This document shows positions 57,150 through 64,000 of a DNA stretch of 64,000 nucleotides, piece after piece (the first letter of the stretch is position 1; every line of letters begins with the position of its first letter). Origin of the DNA: Utricularia gibba (taxonomy: Eukaryota > Streptophyta > Magnoliopsida > Lamiales > Lentibulariaceae); the NCBI GenBank assembly GCA_002189035.1, contig NEEC01000012.1, forward strand, positions 1,054,001-1,118,000, written 5' to 3'. A program made the translations under genes and the position numbers. The notes beneath the pieces are model-generated. The model did no database searches. It was not told the DNA's origin and saw only the letters and a list, made by a program, of their open reading frames with translations.

Positions 57150-57950
57150 TAGTTTTCGTAGTTGTAAGCTCCTTCATGGTTCCCATAGAATGCATTAACC
57201 TCTTCTACTAGCATCTCATGTATCATCGGTCTTGGATCAGAATGATGAGAGGTTGATGATCCTTAATACCTTCCTTGTTGTTGGAGAAGTGATTGGAAGC
57301 CAAGGTTTTAGGTATCACTAATAGCACCAAGCTGAGCTAAAACTTTAGAATTTTCCACTTCGTGCACTGATTTAATAGGCTGAGAAATTCCTCCAAATAA
57401 TCGGTATGAGTGGTCATATCGGCTGGAAGTAGAATAAGAATTAGCAGCCATTTGTTCTATCAATCTTCAGGCATTAGCGGTGTGGCGGTTCTCTAATAAT
57501 GACATATTACAAGCAGCATCCATTTTTCTTCTAATCATGGGGGTCATTCCTTCGGAAAAATGTTGCAAAATTTGACCTTCAGTAAGTCGATGCTGTGGCT
57601 AAGTGTTGCAGATCTGGTTGAATCCGTCATAATATTCACGTAGATTTCTCCTTCCCTTTGTAGCATGGTGGCTAAAACTCTTCTTTTGGTGGAGGCTCTT
57701 CCTAAGGGTGCATATCGATCAAGAAAATTCTGAACCATTTGCTCCCAGGTACCAATAGAGGATGGTGGCATTCCATACAACCACTCCAGGGCTTGCTTAG
57801 TGAGACTAAAATGGAAGAGTTGCAGCATGACTTGGTTCTCTGTTGCATGTTTTGGATGCATGGATGCACAAGCCGTGTGCAACTCTCTAAGATGACAATT
57901 TGGTCTTTATTCTCTCTTCCAATGAACTTAGGAAGTGTCTGAAACAAATA
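57150..57950 (-). pseudogene. Ty3/gypsy gag remnant
   Basis: FQTLPKFIGRENKD, then in the next frame QVMLQLFHFSLTKQALEWLY, MPPSSIGTWEQMVQNFLDRY and REGE. This is the gag core L-LFPFSL--KA--WL--LP--SI-TW--L---FL-KFFP. Further left are RRKMDAACNMSLLENRHTAN and LIEQMAANSY, the usual gag C-terminal part. Stops and a frame change near 57880 disable it. Confidence 0.8.
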
Positions 57951-58397
57951 TAGTCATAGCTCAAAGTCCTCTTCTACATTAAAGACGATGCAAAGTGGTC
58001 AATCAACATGGTTGGCAATGATTTCTTCTTTTATGGTCCTTAGTACTAGGTCATGATTAGTGATCGGCAAAATTGGAAAAATTTGAGGATGATGTTTCTC
58101 CTGTTCTCCATGAACTATAGGGACTCTAGTAGGTGGTTGATCAGCCATTTCTTCACTATTAGATGAATTAGAAATTAATTCTTGCTTTTTCTCTAGAAAT
58201 GTGGCTCAATCCCCAGATCTAAGGGGCACAAGATTTTTTGAGAGGATCTCAAGCTTCAGTGGCCATTTGGTGGAGCTCAATGCATAAAAACAGAATAAAA
58301 CAATAGCAAAACAGAAACAAAAGAAAAACAAAAAGAAAGAATGGAAAAGAAAAGAAATAAAAAACTATACAAAACACTAAATACAAAAATATACAAG

Positions 58398-58415
58398 TCC
58401 CCGCCAACGGTGCAA
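58398..58415 (-). other. Primer-binding site, altered tRNA-Asp type
   Basis: Minus strand TTGCACCGTTGGCGGGGA, resembling TGGCGCCGTTGCCGGGGA with three changes, next to the LTR edge. Confidence 0.6.
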
Positions 58416-58424
58416 AAATTTTTT

Positions 58425-59169
58425 TGCATGTCATTTCCTCAACAAATTTTCATTTAGAAATCTTGAGATGGTGCTCTTCACCTTGCTCTACATCAAAATC
58501 TATGAGGAGTGGCTTGCTACTCACGGACCATTACTATGAGACGTTACAGAAAGATTGCAACAAGACACATGGAAGTATACAAAATCCAGAAAAATTTCAG
58601 TAATGAGTCGAAATAAATGCTCAAGACTTGGAAGAAAACTTCATCTATTCCCAAAGACTACAAGAGTTTAGCCATAAATGGCTATGAAAATAGAAATGAA
58701 ATGGAAAACTAAGTGTTCTTCCTCCCTTGATAGAGAGGAAGATTCCAAAAGTTCTAATTCTAAGAACAAAGTGTCAAAAGTCTCCAAAACAAATGTTCTT
58801 AGTTGGTTTTAATTCACTCCCAATGTACATTAACTTTTTCTACTCTCTTCCCATCATTCTTTTTGTCTTGTGTGTGCCACTAGCTTTCCCATGTATGCAA
58901 ATAAGCACCCAATCATTGATACAAACTCCGACATGCCATAAATAAGGGGTCCTAACTAATGTAAGTCTTCCGCCCACAATTGACTAAAGTCATGTGTAAG
59001 GCGTGAAATGTCAAAGTCTGGTCTCTTACAAGTCTCCTACAACACTCCAAGCCTATCTCCTGATATTTTGGATGAAAGTGTACTTAAAAATATGGCTCCC
59101 AATTTGGCAACTTGATACTAGATTAATATATAATAATACATAATAATAACTAAAAAAAGACACTTAACA
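58425..59169 (-). repeat. LTR of the TGTTAAGTG family, copy C
   Basis: Shares with copies A and B the words GCTACTCACGGACC, GAGACGTTACAGAAAG, TTCATCTATTCCCAAAG, GTTTAGCCATAAATGGCTAT and TAATATATAATAATACATAA, then GACACTTAACA at its right end. It lacks the leftmost ~350 bp present in A and B. The left edge is uncertain by some bases. Confidence 0.7.
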
Positions 59170-59399
59170 AAATTGTTGAGATTGTTCGTGATGTGATACT
59201 TCAGTCTCTTTTAGTGAATCTCTTAACTGTTGTTGGTTTGCTTCTAATATACACAAGTGGATTTACTGATGTTCACTAGAGTTATGAGGATTCAGCTATG
59301 AGGTTAGGAGATGTTTTAGTTGCTGCTTGAAGCATTTGTCACTAGATATGGGAAGTAAATCAGCAAAATCCAAAAGCTGGTTGCATGCGTGAGTCTTTT
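59170..59399 (+). other. Short unidentified coding-like segment
   Basis: One plus-strand frame reads EIVRDVILQSLLVNLLTVVG, then LLLIYTSGFTDVH, a stop, SYEDSAMRLGDVLVAA, a stop. It has a hydrophobic stretch and non-random look but no family that I recognise. Confidence 0.25.
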
Positions 59400-60420
59400 T
59401 GATAAACGAAAATTTAGATATCATTGCAATAAAATTAAATTCTAATATCAAATAAATTTGTAACCCTTAATTTTCACAAAATATAAATTTAGCACAACTT
59501 GTCTAGTGCATTTCAACATCAATCCTATGGAGCAAGTTTCGGGTATGTATCTTAGAAGATGCAGAATTACGGAATGACTTACTCTTAGTCTTACGTCAAA
59601 CTAACATTAAAAAACATGACAAGTAATTCAAATCAAATAACAATGTAGAAGGTAGATAAATTTGAGTCTTGTACAAAGAGAGATGGGATGTCTCATGGAA
59701 CTCAAGTAGTATGGTAAACAAATTCTTAATTCTTTCATGCAATTTCAAACTTTCATAACTCCAAATAATAATACTCCCTAGTATTCCAACCCATTTAACA
59801 CATCAATCTACCAATTTGAAACACATATAACTAGATCTATCTAATTCTACTCGTTTTACCAAAGAGTAACACATAATAGGCATGTCTCAACTCTTTGATC
59901 TAACTTAAAGTTCAGGGACTAAGTTACACAGTTGGTTTATCTATATCTTAGGTCTCCCCAAGGCATATTAGTACAGACATTAATTGTGAGAAGATTACAA
60001 TTAAAATATACATTCATCCCACAACATCTCGGTTACCCTAAGGCATCTCCTAGGTTTAGCCACTCATAATTGGTGCACTAAGCATGCCTATTTTAAGGAT
60101 GAATTGAAAATGTCATCACAACCATTGTAAGAAAACAATAACAAAATTAAAATAAATTTTTATTTTAGCAAAATAAAAATGAGATCAAAATAAAATATAT
60201 TTTATACTTCCATTTGCTACTATCCACTGCTTGGAATAATACCCCTAAACTTGGTGTCGATGGTTGATCTTCAACTATGAGGTTCTTCTTCAATCAAAAT
60301 CATCTTCTTCCTCCTTCCCCCATGTTTTTTTCGTGTCAAAAAACTCCCTCTACAGCCCTTCCATAAAAGATGAATCTCTTTTATGATCCATGTGCTTGTA
60401 GGAGTATGGAAATATGGCAT
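59400..60420 (-). repeat. Athila-type LTR, minus strand, right end unclear
   Basis: Left end TGATAAACGAAAATTTAG, then CAAATAAATTTGTAACCC. TCTCCTAGGTTTAGCCACTC at about 60043 is the reverse of the AGCATGAGTGGCTA word. A CTTCTTCCTCCTTCCCCCAT part at about 60305 matches the purine-rich middle of the 14.4-kb copy. The right border lies before the phosphatase exon at 60496-60510. Confidence 0.6.
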
Positions 60421-60495
60421 TGTCAACCTATTGGAGAACCATTAGAGTATAATTTATACTAAAAAAAATAAAATTTAACTTATGAAATTTTTAAC

Positions 60496-61320
60496 TCAAA
60501 TTATTACCCGATTTCTTGTCGACTTGTATGGTGAATCATCTACCAACAAGGTGTTACCATGCATATACCGGCCATGAAAAGCATCATCCTCCCATATTTT
60601 TCGAAACTCTTTCAGCAAAACCATACTTGTCAGCTTCTTGAGGACTCTAAGAGTTGTGGTGGTGCATTTCGTTCCATCCCATATGAATGCCAAATTTGAC
60701 ATCTTTTCGCCAAACATCCAGTTAATGACTTGGTTTAGTTGTGCACTATTACAAAAAAAATAACATGTAAAACATAGATATAAAAAAGATAATATAATAT
60801 TTTGTATGTTACCCCCACGTGAGGACCATCATGCAACATCAAAATGCTGCATACACAATTCCAAAAACTCCTTAACATTTGGTCTTAGAAACACAGAAAA
60901 TATAACATATGAAATAAAGTCAAGTCAACAAATTAGGAAGTAACTATATGTTGCAAATGTGTCAAATACTAAATAAATACCACACCTAATCGCCCATAAA
61001 TCCATTTATCAAGATGCCCTTTGATGGTTGATGATGAATGAAAAAGAATATCAGCAAAAATGCCATTGACGTTGAATACAATCAAAGTCCGCATTGTTGG
61101 AATATGACTACTTGATTCGTAGAAAGAAGGCCATTTAGATTGATAGCACTTTAGTTGTTGCTTCAATGCTTCATTTTCAGCTGCCAAATCATTTGTTTCA
61201 TTATCAACCGCCACATCTTCATGTAAATTATCAGCATCATTTCCACTTTGATCATCCACATCATCATCCTTCTTTGTAATCCTTTTTTCCCACACCAAAA
61301 CTTGGCCGTGTCCCAAACTC
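60496..61320 (-). pseudogene. FCP1/NIF (HAD) phosphatase-like gene
   Basis: Small FCP1-type phosphatases remove phosphate from Ser/Thr. Minus-strand exons: about 61320-60985, an acidic and coiled part (DNETNDLAAENEALKQQLK), then MRTLIVFNVNGIFADILFHS, where the plant form LVLDVNGLL has lost its nucleophile Asp (D to N). A second exon near 60888-60815 reads RPNVKEFLELCMQHFDVA, a stop, WSS. A third, about 60755-60510, reads NQVINWMFGEKMSNLAFIWD, then LLKEFRKIWEDDAF and NTLLVDDSPYKSTRNR, then GTAATA as donor. Lost Asp, a stop and no final exon make it a pseudogene. Confidence 0.75.
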
Positions 61321-61344
61321 TAAAGATAGGAGATAGGATTGTAG

Positions 61345-61797
61345 TCAATGATCTAGTCTGCCTTTTAAAGAAAGCAATGAAGTCATCAACGACATCCCTG
61401 GGTAACATCTTAATGCATAAAATACCTTGTGGTTTTCCAATAAATGAGAATTTGGAAGTATGCGTGGGAAATCATTTGGTAAATCTTCAGAAGGAGAAAC
61501 CCATACAAAACTTGTCCACCAACTATCGTAGCCACTTTGTAGACCTTTCACTAATTTGATTGTAGACTTACCCTTTATCACATAATTTGGTGAATCTTTT
61601 ATTCTACTACACATGCTCATAGAAAAGAAAATAGGCAATTCTAGGGGAATGCTTTTCTCACAAGCAATGTAAACCCATGCCAATATATGTGACACTGACT
61701 TAGGAGTCAAATGTTAAAATGGAATTTGAAGGCATGTCAAAACTTATAACATAAATGTTACCACTGGCACACGCAAGCCACATCTAAGATGCTCAGT
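61345..61797 (-). pseudogene. Antisense-ORF-like (Transposase_28-type) domain, part 2
   Basis: HLRCGLRVPVVTFML, a stop, VLTCLQIPF, a stop, then TPKSVSHILAWVYIACEKSI and GLQSGYDSWWTSFVWVSPSE. The pattern (LR-PL---I---L-----P--L-PN-W-----I----, later LP-S-K-W---FF-V) is that of the putative gypsy type transposon family also seen at 25.5-25.9 kb. It runs directly toward the phosphatase-like exons on the same strand. It continues across the solo LTR to 63084. Confidence 0.6.
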
Positions 61798-62949
61798 TGA
61801 TAAACAAAAAATTTACACGTCATAAATGTAAATCTTCCAATCAAATAAATTTATAACCTAATACACATTCTAGCATAAAACAATTATGAGCATAGTGATT
61901 AGGGTTAAACACGAAGAGCATGTGCTTGCTATGTGAAAGTTAATGCATGAAATCTATATCACGTTGGTAAAATTGGTTTTAGCTAGGACTAAGACAGAAC
62001 TAAAACGAAATACAATAAAGAAAAGTAATAAGTTCTAGGGTTCGGTTGTTTCTAGAATGGAATGGGTGATGCCTTGGGACTCCTAGGGGATGTATGCTCA
62101 TCACTAAACAAACTCACACAATCCACAAATCATACAACTAACTCACAAGATCTAGGTCTACCCGAATTCTTGTTTTTCCCCCTAATCTTTGGTCTACCTC
62201 TGATTAGGGTTGTTAAGTTGGGTTTCACTACTTCCCCCTCCTAGATCTATCCTGGTTTGTTAAGGAAGTGGCGTGACTCATGGGTGTTTAGATCTAAAGG
62301 TTGAATAACATGTTTCTTCTCTTTTTACCCCAAAGCACCCCCCTAAGTACTTAACCACTCATGTTTAAGGTAAACGAAAGTGGAAAAGAAAACATCACAC
62401 ACAGTGTGCTCATTTCATAGTTAAAGAAAAGCAAGTAATGTGAAGTGTCAACAAAAACTGAAAAACGTCACTAGCTACTCTTAGCTAGGATTAATATTCT
62501 TAGAAGACAGAAATTAATCTTAAACTTCAGCTTCGTTCCTCTTTGTCTTCCTTCTTCTTCCTCCCCAGAAACCTTCTCTCCAGAAAATGTGTTCGTGAGT
62601 CTCCAAGGGGAGATCTGTCTTCTCTCTCATCTTCCCTCCTTTTTTGTCCAAAATCTCCCTTTTTCACCTCCTTGGACTTTGTGTGTACTCTTTTTCAGAC
62701 TACTATCACCTTCTCTACCACCAAACTGTTCATATTCGGCTCCTTGGGATTTGTGTTGTGACCTATGCTGCATTGCTTGAAGGGAACTGTTAGAAGGTTG
62801 GGACTAAATCGCACAACTAAGACTAAAAGTGCAGTTGTACGGTACTTATGTGCAAAAATATAGAAACAGGCAATTAAGCTAAATCTTTGTAGCACAAAAT
62901 GAGTGAATTCCATGCATTGAGCCACTCAAAAACATCTGTTATCATCAGT
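61793..62949 (-). mobile_element. Solo Athila-like LTR with TCAGT duplication
   Basis: The LTR is 61798-62944 (1147 bp). On the minus strand it runs TGATAACAGATGTTTTTGAG to TTTGTTTATCA. TCAGT stands at 61793-61797 and 62945-62949. It is co-linear with 42997-44119 and 47509-48662 (CAAATCCCAAGGAGCCGAAT, AGCACAAAATGAGT and so on). There is no internal region. Confidence 0.92.
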
Positions 62950-63084
62950 GCTAATAGCAAAACCCCTAGCACCAACACATTCTGGAATATCACCAACGAT
63001 CTCTTCATCATCTTCCTTTTCCCACAATTGATATTCTTCAGAAATATTGAATCGAAGTCTCAACTTTTTTGATGTGTTCACCTC
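62945..63084 (-). pseudogene. Antisense-ORF-like locus, upstream exon (part 1)
   Basis: A TTTATGCAG acceptor precedes base 63084. The exon reads VNTSKKLRLRFNISEEYQLW, then EKEDDEEIVGDIPECVGARG and FAIST. Removing the solo LTR and one TCAGT joins it in frame to EHLRCGLRVP at 61797. It is open without stops over its length. Confidence 0.6.
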
Positions 63085-63126
63085 TGCATAAAGAACAATG
63101 AAAATGAATACTTTCTAATCCATAAA

Positions 63127-63390
63127 CTGCAATGAAAGCATTTTAGGGACTAAAATTTCATAATAAAATAAAATTCGCATAATTTCATAGCCACACACTG
63201 CAATGAAAGTATCAAAGTAACTAAAATTTCACAATAAAATAAACTTCATATAATTTCATAGCCACACATCGCAATGAAAGCATTACAGTGACCATAATTT
63301 CAAAATGAAAAAGAATGGCGATACTTTCAGAGCGACACATTATAGTCAACACATTAGGATGACTATAATTTCAAAAACAAAGAAAGCAAT
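63127..63390. repeat. 71-bp tandem repeat, about 3.7 copies
   Basis: Units start near 63127, 63198, 63269 and 63340 with (C/T)(T/C)GCAATGAAAG in the first three and diverged in the last. All contain TAATTTCA and end CATAGCCACACA or a variant. The spacing is 71 bp. Confidence 0.8.
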
Positions 63391-64000
63391 CCATTCTTTT
63401 CAGATTCATGCACAACATTGATCAATACATTGATAAAAATTTTCAGATAAAACAAATGTTGAATGATTTCAGATCCTCTTGAAATAGAGTACACAATGCT
63501 ATGACCTGAAGCTATAAAAAAAAGTAAACAAAAATTGCACATAAAGCATACCTGTTATACATGAAAAAACCTTTGAAATTTGCAGATAAATGGTGGTGTA
63601 AGAAAGAAGAGTAGAATTAGAATAGTGTAAATGAATTTTTAAAATAATAATTTTTTTTGTAAAATATTATTTAATAAATTCAGGAAAATATCTAGGGTTT
63701 AGGGTAAACCTCATTTACCCTAAACCCTTAACGCTATAAATCCATTTGATTAATGCTTTAAAGATGAGATTAAAAACTATGATCATATATTGAACATACT
63801 TATGAATTACATATGATTTCCAACTTATTACAATTTTTTTACATACATGATTGATATTCAAAAGAATGTGAAATGAATGTGTATGTAGTGTTTTAGATAT
63901 AGTAATAAGAATGTATTCCATTGTGAAGAATTATTCGAATTTTATTTTTTTTACTCGAAAAACAGTAAAAGTATATACATACTCTCTATTGTATCATACA
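63391..64000. other. AT-rich end of window with a telomere-like palindrome
   Basis: No gene is seen. At 63694-63728 a 15-bp inverted repeat with a 5-bp loop (AGGGTTTAGGGTAAA, CCTCA, TTTACCCTAAACCCT) contains the plant telomere words TTTAGGG and CCCTAAA. Confidence 0.6.

Larger units (their letters stand above)
56360..59169 (-). mobile_element. Truncated Ty3/gypsy element with TGTTAAGTG LTR, minus strand
   Basis: Minus order: LTR (59169 to about 58425), primer site (58415-58398), leader, gag (57950 to about 57150). The interior fades at about 56360, beside the truncated Athila LTR. It explains the LTR-like repeats at 11.4-13.7 kb as LTRs of the same family. Confidence 0.7.

Noticed and set aside
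1-64000. CRISPR arrays, operons, rRNA or tRNA genes
   Set aside because: Tandem repeats found have no spacers, the genome is plant nuclear, and no cloverleaf or rRNA signature was recognised; tRNA-like strings are retroelement primer sites.

Overview
This is nuclear DNA of a flowering plant. The evidence is one intron-containing UDP-glycosyltransferase gene, plant-type LTR retrotransposons (Tat/Retand-like, Athila-like, Copia), hAT, MULE, Harbinger and LINE remnants, a decayed plastid rpoB fragment, and long AT-rich stretches. The species cannot be told from the sequence. All calls come from reading translations and repeats by eye; no database search was run.

Layout. 1-1.6 kb: a complete UGT86A-like gene with three exons, the only gene here that looks intact. 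2.9-6.4 kb: a dead hAT element on the minus strand. 7.6-8.6 kb: unidentified coding-like remnants. 9.8-10.0 kb: an rpoB-like plastid fragment. 11.4-13.7 kb: two related LTR-like repeats in tandem. 14.4-27.0 kb: an Athila-type LTR whose last 3 bp are separated from the rest by an 11-kb Retand-like element. That element carries gag, protease, RNase H, integrase and an antisense ORF, and has itself been hit by two solo LTRs, each with an exact 5-bp target duplication. 28.6-31.3 kb: a MULE-type MITE with an internal 92-bp triplication, a LINE zinc-finger remnant and a MULE transposase remnant. 32-36.6 kb: degenerate LTRs and a broken Copia element. 39.8-50.5 kb: a phenylcoumaran benzylic ether reductase-like (isoflavone-reductase-like) pseudogene cut in two by a Copia element with an AGACC target duplication. 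Inside that Copia lie a probable solo LTR and interleaved Harbinger and Athila pieces. 53.6-59.2 kb: two truncated Ty3/gypsy elements on the minus strand. 59.4-63.1 kb: a decayed minus-strand locus in which a retroelement antisense-ORF-like domain lies upstream of an FCP1/NIF phosphatase-like domain, interrupted by a solo LTR with a TCAGT duplication. 63.1-63.7 kb: a 71-bp tandem repeat and a telomere-like palindrome.

How it works together. Apart from the glycosyltransferase, nothing here appears able to make a working protein. Every retroelement has lost all or the key part of its reverse transcriptase. The main interest is the insertion stratigraphy: several insertions can be undone on paper because target duplications and interrupted reading frames match on both sides. 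No bacterial-type operon, CRISPR array or new defence-like system was seen.
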